Shown: positions 47,442 to 58,050, numbered from the stretch's first letter. The stretch is DNA of 64,000 nucleotides from Hymenopus coronatus (GCA_030762935.1 CM060892.1:91980827-92044826), one strand, 5' to 3'. Notes: a model not told the origin generated them from the sequence alone. Made by a program: numbers and translations.

Positions 47442-48280
47442 ATACTTTTTCTACATAGTACATAGATAGAGAAGATATTGCACTCCAACTAAAAATTCTA
47501 AACAGAGAAATCATCGGAAATACAAGTTTTAGGTCCCCTGTATAAATAAACCATTTTAGAAACAGATCTGCACGCGCATCTGTGTGTATGTGTGTTGTAT
47601 GAACACATGAAAAGTTGGTAAAATACTAAACTTAGTTTTTAAGTTTAATACCTTCCAAGGATGCGACACGAAGATTTTCAAGAAAATCCCGTCACCCCAA
47701 AATATTCTTTACATGTATTTTCCCAAATTATTATGATTAAAATATCTTACAGTAAAGATATTTATATGATAAATAAAATTTATATATTGAGATTTCTGGG
47801 AGTTGCCTATGAGGACCTCTTTTTTCTGGATGAATTTTGCTGAATTTTGCATAACTGATAAACCGTGAGAGATAGACAAAAACTTACTACACAAAGATGT
47901 AGATCTCTTTAAAACATATAATTTATGTGATATAATGTTTTTGTTGTTTTGATTTTCTAGAGCTGAGCGTTTTTTGAAATATCCCTTGTTATTGGTTTGA
48001 GCTTTAAAATACGTCAACTTTTCTTATACGAGAATTTGTAAATTCCTGATCATATATACAAAGCATTTTAATAAACAGCAACCAGCTTTTAAAAAAAAAT
48101 TAACTATCGCTTTAGCTTATAGTACAACCTTATTCCCGTTCTACCAACAAGGAAGCAAGTAATAAGATCATTTCTACTGATTTCATCTCGATTAGCATGA
48201 AGCAGATAAAAGAATAAGCTTTTTATTAATAATTTGTTACAGAGATGTCGAGAAGGCCCTATGCATGAAATATGTTAATT
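47442..48280 (+). mobile_element. H-repeat copy 21, full length, diverged
   Basis: ATACTTTTTCTACATAGTAC with a shortened hairpin, CACTCCAACTAAAAATTCTA, TGTGTGTATGTGTGTTG tract near 47580, body, and a tail ATGTCGAGAAGGCCCTATGC without the terminal stem. Confidence 0.87.
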
Positions 48281-48710
48281 TTTTTTTTTAAGTAACTATT
48301 TTACATTTCTTTTGAGTTGATTTTTACAGGCACAATATTTTACTGTGTATTTTGATTCCAGAGTGCATATTACGCGGAGAGTCTCTGGTTTTAAAGGGGT
48401 TGAATGGGTTTCCAATCCAACTTCTAGAGTCTTAGAGCTAGGAAATTAAATGTCTGTACACATATGCACGTAATCTATGTATAAACCCATTAAAGTTTCA
48501 ACCTGCAACTTTAAGAGTTTTTAATTACTAATGTTTTTGTAATTAAACGTTTTGTATTTAATATCCTCCTGACATTTTAATTCAAAGAGACCGAAAATGT
48601 TACTAAATGTCCTAGAAAATAATTAATATAAACTAATACCACAGTTCTTATAATTATCATCTGTGCAGAATAATAGAATATTTAGTGTACTCATGAGAAA
48701 AATGTTTCAT
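48281..48710. other. Nothing recognised
   Basis: AT-rich spacer between two H-repeat copies. Confidence 0.5.
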
Positions 48711-49233
48711 TTTTACTTCCCTACACGCTCTATCTACATAGTGTATAGAAAAGGTATTGCAGTCCACCCAAAGATTCGATACCGTAAATAGATGTTTACA
48801 CACCTCTTACCCGCCCCAAAAGAAGCATTTTAGAAAAGGTCACAAGTAACAAGGAAGCAAGTAATTATTTTAATTCTACTACTTTTATCTCTTTTTTTAT
48901 TGTAGTGTTTACTTTTACTGCTCTGGCACCGCAGGCGATGACACTGATGATACATGAAGATGGAGCCCCGGTGAAATGATATGGTGGGGGAAACCGGAGA
49001 GCCCGGAGAAAACCCGCCCCTGCGCCGCATTGTCCACCACAAATCTCACGTGCGGTCGCTTGGGATCGAACCCGGGCCGTCTAGGTGAGAGGCGAGTGTT
49101 CTGACCACTAGGCCACGGTGCGGCCTACTGTTATCTCGATTAATATGAAGTAGATAGAAGAATAAGTTTTTTAACAATAATTTGTTGTGTGGATGTAGAA
49201 AAAAAATATGTGAAAAGAGCACATATTTTTGCT
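48711..49233 (+). mobile_element. H-repeat copy 22, internally deleted, split by a SINE
   Basis: The hairpin end (TTACTTCCCTACACGCTCTA ... GTGTATAGAAAAGG) and first blocks lead to GCATTTTAGAAAAGGTC and then jump directly to ACAAGGAAGCAAGTAAT near the tail. About 500 bases of body are missing. SINE-B then interrupts the last part, which resumes at TTATCTCGATTAATATG and ends GATGTAGAAAAAAAATATG. Confidence 0.85.
48892..49125 (-). mobile_element. SINE-B, complete copy with target duplication
   Basis: Read on the minus strand: GGCCGCACCGTGGCCTAGTG (A box), GGGTTCGATCCCAAGCG (B box), TTTTCTCCGGGCTCTCCGG, CATCAGTGTCATCGCCTGCG and a short A-rich tail. It is flanked by TACTACTTTTATCTC (48877-48891) and TACTGTTATCTC (49126-49137), a slightly decayed target site duplication. 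This defines the family used to recognise the copies at 0.4, 7.6 and 22.3 kb. Confidence 0.88.
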
Positions 49234-50270
49234 CATATCATATGCTCTGTTTTTTGTTTCATGAACCATAGTTATATTGGTCATAGTTTCGTGCACATAC
49301 AATGCAATTTTCATCCACATACATTTCATAAAAATTGTATGAGAATATGGATTTTGATTACTGAAAAATGCTAGAAAAGGAGAGAGTGAGGGAGGTAGGG
49401 AGAGTGAAGAAAGAAAAAAGAAATAGGAAGTTATCATTATTTACATATATGCTTACATAATTGCTTAGAGCTACATATTTTAAATGTTTCAAAAGTTGGC
49501 AAGTTTAATAAGAATAAATATCACAGATAGCTTAGAAAAATACATAACATTGCTTCTATACATTCCTCAAGCACAAAATGCACAATAACAAAATTTTGAT
49601 CTGTGATCTGTCTTATGTATTAAACTAAGGTGGCTATACCATTGCCAGACTAAAGTGATTTTTTTTTTTTACTATAACGACAGTTCATTTGTCCCTTAAA
49701 GTGTATAAATATGGTTTCTATGTTAAGGCGCCATCTTTCGCCTTTCCGTGGTACCTGTGTGTCCAGGTACCCATCACAATTCTACGGTATCACGAGACGA
49801 AAAAATCCCTACATAATGTTTTGAAATTAACCACTTTTAGATGTAACGTATATTCGGAATAACAATGACAATAATTCTTCTAAGTGAAATCATGCGAATC
49901 ATTTATGATATTCAGGGTTTGCTTCGTTATTTCCTCTGCGCAGTGTATTCTAATAAGGCTGGTAATGTATGGATGAGTGAGCTTGGAGATGTACGGTCGA
50001 GCGTAAAGAATAATGGAGATGTGGGATAGCGCTTGGATCGATACGAGCTCTTGCATATACTGGAACACCTGTTTACCGTCAAAGACTGCAGGAACAACAG
50101 GTGGCGTTTGTCATTTTACTCCCATCTCTGTGTAGTCAGCACCGTAAACAAATGAAATCCAAAACTTACTGCTAGGAGTGCTAGTTGTACGGCCACATTA
50201 ATACTTCTAGACTAGGCGACTTAGCCCAATACTTGACATTATTTTTTCCACAGGTCTATAAATTTCCATT
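49234..50270. other. No gene recognised
   Basis: Contains short frames at 49171-49437 and 49189-49374 with no family resemblance, and a GGTACCTG..CAGGTACC inverted repeat at 49750-49771. Otherwise AT-rich. Confidence 0.45.
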
Positions 50271-50567
50271 TTACATTCTCTAGCACATATGTAAGTTACA
50301 CAGTAGGTAGAGAAGGCACCGTATTCCACTCAAAAGTTCTGATACCGAGATTTTACCGAAAATGTGTGTTTCGAGACCCTCTGAATAAAAAAAGTTATAA
50401 ATAGGTTCATGTGTGTATGCAAAAAAAAAAAAAAAAATAAATAAAATATCCTCCACCGTTAACTTCCCTTTGCCTGGAAAAGTTTTTGAGAGTTTTAATT
50501 TTCTCGTAAAATGCTCTAAAGATTTTTATTTACATACCATATGTTTAAGATATTTCCATGAAAAACA

Positions 50568-50623
<56 letters not shown>

Positions 50624-51078
50624 CCAAAAATGACTTCCGAAGACCCCTTCATCCTGGATGAACTTTGTGTAATTGGTAAACTGTAAGAGGTAGAAAAAAA
50701 TTTACAGGCACAAAAAATGCGGATCTTGTTATCTCATATACATTTTTTTCGTGGAGTAGACCATTTCCGAAATATTCCTTGATATCGGTTACAGTTTTAA
50801 AATACTTCAAACTTTTCTCATACAGAAACTTGTCAATTCCTGGTCATACAAAGAAACAGATTTCAATCACAGAGCGACCAGCCTTTAAAAGCTTTGAGTA
50901 TCGCTTTAGGCTGTTGTATTTCATTATTTCCCTTCTACTTACATGGAGGCAAATAGTAAGACATTTTATGATAGAATTTACCTCTATTAGCATGGAGTAG
51001 ATAGAAGAATAAGATTCTTAACAATAACTTGACATAAGGACGTAGAGAATGTCGAGTGAATGGAACGCATAAAATATT
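50271..51078 (+). mobile_element. H-repeat copy 23, nearly full length, with TA expansion
   Basis: TTACATTCTCTAGCACATAT hairpin start, GTATTCCACTCAAAAGTTCT, a loss of the region after the GT tract around an A-run at 50421-50436, then body and TAGAGAATGTCGAGTGAATG and GAACGCAT. The conserved TGTATAT site has grown into a TA microsatellite. Confidence 0.87.
50571..50621 (+). repeat. (TA)n microsatellite inside H-repeat copy 23
   Basis: About 25 TA units occupying the place of TGTATATCTTG in other copies. Confidence 0.95.
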
Positions 51079-51295
51079 TTGCTGGAGCGTATCCTGCGAG
51101 AAACACAATAATTATTCTCAGCAGAAGTCTGTAGCAATTTAAAATAAGCCTTCAACTGTTTTCTTACACGGTTTTCTAATAAATAGTTTATAGTGTTTGT
51201 TTGCGGGAGTTTTAAGCTAGTTTGTATAATGTTCTGCCTTCGACTACTTCTTAATTTGTCCATTAGGTGGTCTTACAACAAAGCAAGCTATGGTA
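51079..51295. other. Spacer, nothing recognised
   Basis: No frame longer than 81 codons and no shared repeat. The left end of the Helitron may lie here. Confidence 0.4.
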
Positions 51296-51361
51296 TGATA
51301 TATAATATATATAAATATATATATAATATATATAAATATATATATATATAATATATATAAA
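51296..51361 (+). repeat. TA/TATAAA low-complexity run
   Basis: Alternating TA with regularly spaced extra A or T, close to the inferred left end of the Helitron. Confidence 0.9.
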
Positions 51362-51564
51362 TGAATCGCCTAAATGTATGTCCGCACATCACTTCCGAAC
51401 GACTGCACCAAATTGAACAGTTCATTTTTGTTGTGGTCGTTATTGTCATGACAAGGTTTGTGGAAAAGAAAATGTTCAAAAATTGTACGGGAAACTTTTT
51501 AAACTCCCATATAATGAATCACCATACAGTACCAAGGGAACGCAAAAGATAAATAGTCGCCAGA

Positions 51565-52046
51565 TGGCAGTAGTAGTTGTCTATTTTCCCTCCCCATTCA
51601 ATGCTAAGATAACGCACCAGTTTATCGAGACAATGACACATCGTAGCAGTGAAATTCGAATACTTTTTAATGTATTAACTGTCCTTTCCTTACTCCGATC
51701 ATTTAAAATAAGGAAGCAGAGAAGCTTTCTAGTGAAAGCTATATGGCCGTAGAACTGCTCTATTTTTCTTCACCATTCAATCTTAAGGTGACTCAACTGT
51801 CTATTGAGACAATGACGCAACGTAAAATGCAATTACATTTTCCTGCCAACGAACACTTAAAATACGTATTTATTTGCCGCTAAATGGCAGTAGTACTGTT
51901 CTATTTTTCTTCCCTATTCAATGCTAAGGGAATGCACCCGGTTATGGAGTCAATAACGCAAGGTAACACTGCAAATCAAATATTTTTCTTATATATTAGC
52001 TATCGTTCTATGTTCACACCGTTTAAATAAAGAAATAAGTACCTAT
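51565..52046 (+). repeat. Three degenerate tandem units of about 145-175 bp
   Basis: The block ATGGCAGTAGTA, CTATTTT.C..CCCATTCAAT, CTAAG, and GAGACAATGACACATCGTA recurs at about 51565, 51741 and 51885 with substitutions. Each is followed by an A-rich TTTAAAATAA-like word. They lie within the Helitron. Confidence 0.75.
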
Positions 52047-52869
52047 ATTTTTGTTCTAATTCTTTAAAATGAACAAGATATGAGCTATGCACACTTACCA
52101 ATAATCCTTCTTGGCATCTGAAAAAGGAAGAGAAATGACGGGGCCCGGATAGTAAACCGTATTAGGTTAAATTCCTATTGCAGATGTTGGTTATTTGAGG
52201 TTATGTGGTGCGTGGGCTAGCTAAATATGATTTCATAAGAACATGAAGACACCCTCTTCACCATGCAATTGTGGCGCTCTTCATACTTTTGATCACGTAA
52301 TATTTTGGGATAAATGGAGTAAATTAATACAAAAGCTATTATAAAATAAAAACTTATCAATTGACCAACCAGATCTACTTGCTCTTTAGTTGCGTCATTG
52401 CTAGCTTAAAAATGACTGTTATGAAATAGAAGAAAATAAAAAAAGGTGGAAAACTTCAGGAGTGTAGGAAAGAAAGAGATTCGGAAGAAGCATGAATGTT
52501 ACTTTGTGACTTTATCCTTAATGTAATGCATTACCTATTTCAGCGTTTACCCGTCACACTATGGATGCGCTGCCATTACTGTTATCATGCCAATGGCATC
52601 CTCGCTGTTAACTGCATATGTCCTTTCCACACTACCTTATGGGTGCGCTGACTTCGCCCTTATCGCAATACAAGCTATAATATGCTACATTACAGATCAT
52701 TGTGCTTTTCAGAAGCAAATGTATTATTAGACATTGGCAATGAGAAATTCCTGTTTATACTTCTACTGACCTCATTTCACTTTCAACAAATGTTTGTCAC
52801 TTCGCAACCTCAAAGGCAGAATTAATATAGAAAGTGTTCTCAAATATGGTTCAAATTACAAAAACCGTG

Positions 52870-53460
52870 CTTAGTTGAGCGAACGAGCCATTTTAGCGCA
52901 ACTAATAAGAATTTAGATGATTTGAATACAAAAGAGAGAAATACATCAGATTAAATTTGATGAACAAATGCATTCATTTATGTCGATCGATTCCATTACC
53001 GTTCCAAATGAAGTCAATTATCTAACTGAATTCCTAAATGCATTTGATTTGCCAGGATTACTGCCACATAATTTACACCTATAGGTTGATTCAGTGATAA
53101 TTATGCTACGCAAACTCAATCGTCCAAACCGTGCAACGGAACAAGGCTCGCTGTTAAAACAATTATGAATAATGCGATTTAAGCTACTATAATCATAGGA
53201 AAGTTTAAAGGCGAGGATGTGCTAAATCCCAAGGTCAATCGTTAGTAGTGCGTGGAATACACCTTAAATTGCCCTGTTTTTCGCATGTGCAGTTGTGCGT
53301 TGCGTGCTCGAGAGTTGGCAAACCATTGGCACTATTTGTTTTCTCTCTGGAAGGAAAACTGTACATTACAAGGCATTACAATAAAGTATTGTCCAATTAT
53401 TTCATGGTATGGTCGTACTGTAAACGGAAGATTTTGTCCGAGTTCTTTCATTAGAAACTT
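52870..53460 (+). pseudogene. Helitron helicase C-terminal relic
   Basis: Reading pieces in different frames: ERAILAQLIRI near 52882 (family ERAILAPTNxxVDxLN); NYLTEFLNAFDLPGLLPHNL near 53018; VIIMLRKLNRPNRATE near 53095 with CNGTRLAV in another frame; ATIIIGKFKGEDVL near 53190; and CFSHVQLCVACSRVGKPLAL with FVFSLEGK near 53276-53360. The last is the terminal helicase motif VI region (CFSHGQLYVACSRVG). The segment that should hold the KSQGQ-type motif between GEDVL and CFSH is deleted. Stops and frameshifts throughout. The Rep nuclease part is not visible. Confidence 0.82.
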
Positions 53461-53490
53461 CACCCTGCGAAGTCGGGGCGGGCATCTAGT

Positions 53491-54099
53491 ATATAAACTT
53501 CGAGATGCTCTTAGATCCGAGTCTACCCAATAAGTTGTGTATTTGCGCTTTTTCTTGCAAATTCATAGAATTTTTTTTTTTTTCATTTCGCTCAATGGCC
53601 CTATGACCAGGCACACGTATCAGTTTAACATAATTATAAATTAAAACCTGGTCATTTGTAAAAATCTGTATCTGAACACGCTCTTAATTTTAAAAGCGTT
53701 ACTAAATTTATCTGCGTTTACCAATGACATAAACCTACATAATATTCAAAAGCAGTAGCTAATGGAGAAAACTTTTCTTACATATTTATTAAATCTTGCT
53801 GTTATATCAGTTACTAGAAAACCGTATAATAATTTTGAAAATTGTAATATTTCCTAGAATACAAAGTTGTTCTGCATTCCTGCCAGCCAAAAGGTTCAAC
53901 GATTAAGTACTTGAACTTAATAAAATGAGTAAGCTTCAATGAAGTTATATTAGTTAATGAGTGATGTACCTAATAAATTACGTTAAATAGCTTGACCACG
54001 TTTATATTTTTTGAAAAATATTGGAGAGCATGACAGTTAATAGTTTTGTTGCCAAACACAAGCATTATATAAGAAAAACAGCATTGTTATTGTAACAGT
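53491..54099. other. AT-rich, nothing recognised
   Basis: Short T-run near 53570. No frame of interest. Confidence 0.5.
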
Positions 54100-54504
54100 T
54101 TTCTTTCCATCTCTTCAAAAGCTATTCTCAGAAATATAGATAGTATAATTTTATTTATCATGGAAGTATCTTAAAAATATGGTATTTTAATTAAAAAACT
54201 CATTAAAACAATGTTTTTGAAAATTAAAAGTAATGTAACGTACAATGTAAAGCGCAGTTCTAAACGTAGTGATTTTCTTGAAGTCTTGAAGTGTTGTAAC
54301 TTTGGAAGACATTTAATATAAATGCCAAGTTTCGTATTTATATCGTTTCTCGTTTTGTATCATGCATCGACAACATAGTGACCTTTTTTTTTTAAAAAAT
54401 ATTTGATTGGATATAGGGTCTTCAAAACATGTACTTCGACGAAGCCTTTTTCGAGTTCAATACATATCCTCTACTTACTGTAGGTGTAATTCGCAGAGAA
54501 AGTA
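54100..54504 (-). mobile_element. H-repeat copy 24, hairpin half only, old
   Basis: From TTCAAAAGCTATTCTCAGAA through AAATGCCAAGTTTCGTATTT to TACTTACTGTAGGTGTAATT and CAGAGAAAGTAGG. The tail half is absent. Confidence 0.75.
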
Positions 54505-54864
54505 GGTTTCACTAAGAACATGTGGTGATACAAATGGTCTTTGACTGTGTCCTACTAAAGAGAAATAGCCAGAAACAAACCACAAGCTTTGTTGATGTTA
54601 AACTGGTAGGTATTGTGGACAAAGTGGACCTCCGCGGCGTGGTTTCCTAATGAATATACAAACAGTATAACAATGCATTGTGCATACAAGGTCAACAACA
54701 AAGTGATAAACATTGCAGCTAAGCGCTGCAACAAACGGGGTCCAAGAAGCTGGTTCAACATTGTGCAATTAACTATGGAGCGAGTGGCATCTCCCAATGG
54801 GAAGCTTAGTGCAATGTCTATTTGATTTGGTCTTAGATGGCATTCGAATAGGTATATTGGAAAA
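54505..54864. other. Nothing recognised
   Basis: Overlapping frames at 54555-54869 (-, 104 codons) and 54613-54825 (+) lie here. Neither resembles a known protein, and the minus frame runs into the SINE. Confidence 0.35.
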
Positions 54865-54960
54865 GACACAGTGGCTAGAGCAACCGGCTCAAGACCGAGA
54901 TATCGTGGTTCAAATCCAGCTATGTTATTGCATTTTTCAGTCCGTCTCTGTCTATCCTAT
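54865..54960 (+). mobile_element. SINE-A unit 1 (plus)
   Basis: CAGTGGCTAGAGCAACCGGC, TGGTTCAAATCCAGC (B box) and the tail CATTTTTCAGTCCGTCTCTG with TCTATCC. The leader is missing. Confidence 0.75.
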
Positions 54961-55036
54961 ACATGACTAGTGTGAAAAAAGCATTAATATTATTGGAATA
55001 ATTGTTTTTTCACACAAGCCGTGTGTAGGACAGCAG

Positions 55037-55255
55037 TTGGATAGATAGAGTCAGACTGAGAAATTCAATGCCAAAACCAGGATTTGGACCAAGGATATCC
55101 CGGTCTCTAGCCGGTTGCTCTAAACATTGAACTAACATAGCAACACGGCACTAAATTCCTCAACTGACCCGCATGCTTCCAGTAAACCACAAGGTGAGCT
55201 GAAATTATTTTGAGATGACAACCCCAATGGCGACTTACGATGTCGTTAGTACTTC
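55037..55255 (-). mobile_element. SINE-A unit 2 (minus), with leader
   Basis: Tail TTGGATAGATAGAGTCAGAC, B-box complement, A-box complement (GTTGCTCTAAACATTGAAC), then leader CAGTAAACCACAAGGTGAGC and TGACAACCCCAATGGCGACT. The most complete minus copy. Confidence 0.8.
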
Positions 55256-55307
55256 TAAGTACAGAGTTTCATATTTAGCCATCTCTAACGGTCAATTAGT
55301 ATTCATT

Positions 55308-55420
55308 TGGATAGGTAGAGTCAGACTGAAAAATTCAATGCCATAGCCGGAATTTGAATCAAGGATCTCCCGACCTCTAGCTGGTTGGTCTATCACTGAG
55401 CTACCATGGCAACATGCCGG
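55308..55420 (-). mobile_element. SINE-A unit 3 (minus), no leader
   Basis: TTTGGATAGGTAGAGTCAGA, AATTCAATGCCATAGCCGGA and GAGCTACCATGGCAACATGC. The leader is replaced by unrelated sequence. Confidence 0.8.
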
Positions 55421-55481
55421 CGTACCAATTGACCATAGTTGGCTATACTATGAATCCTGGGTCTAAAGTACTTACAACACT

Positions 55482-55690
55482 GTAAGTCGCCATTGGGGTT
55501 GTCATCTCAAAATAATTTGAGAGCACCTTGTGGTTTACCGGGAAACATGCGAATCAGCTGAAAAATTCAATGCTATGCCGGCATGTTGCCATAGTAGCTC
55601 AGTGGTAGAGCAACCAGCTAGAGGTCGGGAGATCCGTGGTTCAAATCCCGGCTATGGCATTGAATTTTTCAGTCTGACTTTGCCTATCCA
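55482..55690 (+). mobile_element. SINE-A unit 4 (plus), most complete
   Basis: Leader GTAAGTCGCCATTGGGGTTG and TTGTGGTTTACCGGGAAACA, then the tRNA-like part at 55588-55659 (GCCATAG..CTATGGC acceptor-like ends, GTAGCTCAGTGGTAGAGC A box, GGTTCAAATCCCGG B box), then CATTGAATTTTTCAGTCTGA and TGCCTATCC. The anticodon and T stems are mismatched, so it is a SINE and not a tRNA gene. Confidence 0.82.
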
Positions 55691-56960
55691 ACTGCTGTCA
55701 AATAGTATGCACAATAAAATTAGGTGACCAGTTAAAGGTTCAGAGATGTACACTATGGGTTATCATACAGGTACCTACTCTATTTCTTGACTGTGACAAA
55801 TGGAAATAATCACTAATGGTATTGATTAATTTTTTTGAAAATCTTTATGTCGCGTACCGGGATGACGCAATTTAAATACCAGGTTAGATGTTGAACCAAC
55901 GATTTTGACTTATGCTGTTCACAAACACACCTATCCTCTTTTTAAAAATCTCAAAAGAATTGCACTTATCGGAAACACTGAAGGAGAAACAAATGAACAA
56001 AAGACTACGAGAAAACCAAATTCGTGTTGGAAAGATTACCGAGACAATTGATTATTTTCTTTTGTCGAAGACATAAATCACGATGCAGAAATTCCTCACA
56101 TTCTAAGAAATATTCCGTTAACTGCACATGCGTTCAATGCGGAGACACTGTTATTTTACTGTTGGTGTTGCCAGTGTGGTTTAGGTGTTTAACCCTTAAA
56201 TTGAAACATCGGCCAATGAGTCTTTTCTTTTTGCAGTATGGCAGCACTGTTTGGTATGCAGCTGCTTCCTCCCGCCCTAGCACCTTCGTATTAGCCAATC
56301 AAGTACGCAAACCACACCTTGCCTCTCAGTTATTAGCAAGTGTACATTGTTTTATCAAAACGTCCAGGTTTTTTTTGACTGATGTTTCGATTTCTAGGTA
56401 TATATGTGACCGAGTGTTTTGAATATTTTCCATTTTGTAACAATTTATTGTCTTCTGAACAGAAAATTATCACTTCAGGTCAAGGCTATTCCTGGAGCGA
56501 CTACTCGCCCAAGGACTCGAGGAGAACGCAGAAATGATCATTGGCTTTGTGAATTTGAGCTGTAGCAATAGCTTTAGTATCTGTTTTGCTACCTTCAAAA
56601 TCCAGCAACTATAAGGTTCGATTTTATTAAGCAGTTTACTAAATTTCTGTTGAAACCTCAGCACAAAGAATGCCTCAATGTCGCTTATTTTCCAGCCATA
56701 TTAGAGTACTAACCCCATCAAGAAATACTGGAAGAGGAAAATACTCCCTCAGAAGGAAATACAATTTCGAGCGACAAGCTTCACAGTCAGAAAAAAAAGT
56801 CATGTTTAAATGCTCGTTTATAAAAGACAGCAAAACTTCCTAAAAGTACTAAAATATAACCATCCAACTTGCCAGGAGTGCAGCAGGAATACTGCATTAC
56901 GTTTGCTGTAAAAAATATGATGAAAGCAGGAACTATATTCAGATTTTTTTTCATATATTT
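55691..56960. other. No gene recognised; one H-repeat scrap inside
   Basis: A 132-codon frame at 56024-56422 (+) resembles no protein. The segment CCTTCGTATTAGCCAATCAA (56285-56305) resembles CCTTCGTATTGGTTAATGAG at 60125-60145, hinting at a shared old repeat. Confidence 0.35.
55828..55955 (-). mobile_element. H-repeat copy 25, short fragment
   Basis: TTTGAAAATCTTTATGTCGC, TTTAAATACCAGGTTAGATG and GCTGTTCACAAACACACC. This is the interval around the CA tract only. Confidence 0.65.
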
Positions 56961-57802
56961 TTACTTTCTCTATACGCACTATGTATATAGAGTATAGAGA
57001 ATGTATTGCACTCCACCCAAAAATTCGATTGACGAGATTTCACCGGAAATATATGTTTTAGGGTCCCATGTATATAAAAAAAGTATTTTCAGAAAAAGGT
57101 CCGTGTGTGCGTCAGTGTGTGCGTCCGTGTGTCCGTGTGTCTGTGAACACGATAACTCAAAACGAAAAGTCGGTAAAATACCAAACTTGGTATTTAAGTT
57201 TAGTATCTCCCGGTGATGCGACAGAAAATTTTAAGAAAATCCCCCCTACTCCAAACTACCCCTTACATGGAACATTTTTCGAAAACTTTGATTTTCTAAA
57301 AAACGGTCTAACAATTTTGATTAAAATATCGTATATTAAAGATATTTACCTGACAAATAAAAGGTATATTTTGAATTTTCTGGGAATAGCCTCCGAAGAC
57401 TACTTTATTCTGAGTGAATTTTACGGAATTTTGCATAAGTAATAAACCGTAAGACCGAGACAAAAACTTACCACACAAAAAATGTAGAGCACATTAAAAC
57501 ACACACTTTATGTTGTATACATTTTTTTTCGTGGAGTTGATTGTTATTGAGATATTCCTTGTTTTTGATTTCAGCTATAAAAACTTATATTTTTCTCATA
57601 CAGGACTTTGTGAACTCGTGTCCATGTAAACAAAGAAACTTCAGTCACAGCAACCAGCGTTTGACTATCACTTTTACTTTAAGATTATTTCTGCTATTTT
57701 TTTTTTTTTTTCGTTTAGCAGGAAGTAAATAGAAGCATAAGCTGTTTAGAAATAATTTATTGAGAGATATAAAGAAAGTCATGTGAATGGAACATATCAA
57801 AG
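56961..57802 (+). mobile_element. H-repeat copy 26, full length, well preserved
   Basis: TTACTTTCTCTATACGCACT hairpin, GTGTGTGCGTCAGTGTGTGC tract, complete body, GAAAGTCATGTGAATGGAAC and ATATCAAAGTTTT. It opens a cluster of six units that runs to 59.9 kb. Confidence 0.94.
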
Positions 57803-57930
57803 TTTTACTTTCACTATACGTACTATGCACATAGTGTGCGGAGAAGGTATTGCATTTTGTCTAAAATGCATACTGAGATTTCACCGGAAATACATGTTTT
57901 AGGGTCCCATATAACCAAAAAGGATCATTT
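57803..57930 (+). mobile_element. H-repeat copy 27, hairpin-end piece of 128 bp
   Basis: TTACTTTCACTATACGTACT through GAGATTTCACCGGAAATACA and TTTAGGGTCCCATATAACCA, then stops where the next hairpin end begins. Confidence 0.88.
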
Positions 57931-58050
57931 TCACTTCCTTTACACGTATTATGTACACATTGTGTAAAGAAGGTATTGCATTCCACCCAAAATTTCGATA
58001 CCGAGATTTCATTGGAAATAGACGGTTTAGGATTTCCATGTATGCAAAAA
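57931..58050 (+). mobile_element. H-repeat copy 28, hairpin-end piece of 120 bp
   Basis: TCACTTCCTTTACACGTATT..GTGTAAAGAAGGTATTGCAT through GGTTTAGGATTTCCATGTAT. Its stem differs from the consensus by two paired changes and stays perfectly paired. Confidence 0.88.

Larger units (their letters stand above)
51296..53489 (+). mobile_element. Decayed Helitron (rolling-circle transposon)
   Basis: The 3' end is clear: a GC-rich stem (CCCTGCGAAGTCGGGGCGGG) ends seven bases before CTAG at 53486-53489, followed by T, the canonical Helitron terminus. Upstream is a degenerate helicase C-terminus. The left side has a TA-rich run, then ATGAATCGCCTAAATGTATG and ACTTCCGAACGACTGCACC, wording I associate with animal Helitron left ends. 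The exact 5' TC is not located, so the start is approximate. Three degenerate tandem units fill 51565-52046. Confidence 0.75.

Noticed and set aside
54555..54869. A 104-codon minus-strand frame as a membrane protein gene.
   Set aside because: It overlaps an oppositely oriented frame and runs into a SINE. Its hydrophobic stretches are expected from AT-rich codons.
55588..55659. Possible functional tRNA gene with matching acceptor ends.
   Set aside because: The anticodon and T stems do not pair, and the same sequence continues into a SINE body and tail present in several copies.
56024..56422. A 132-codon open frame as a gene.
   Set aside because: No recognisable domain or signals. It has an irregular Cys and Ser content and no support from flanking sequence; retained only as unidentified.
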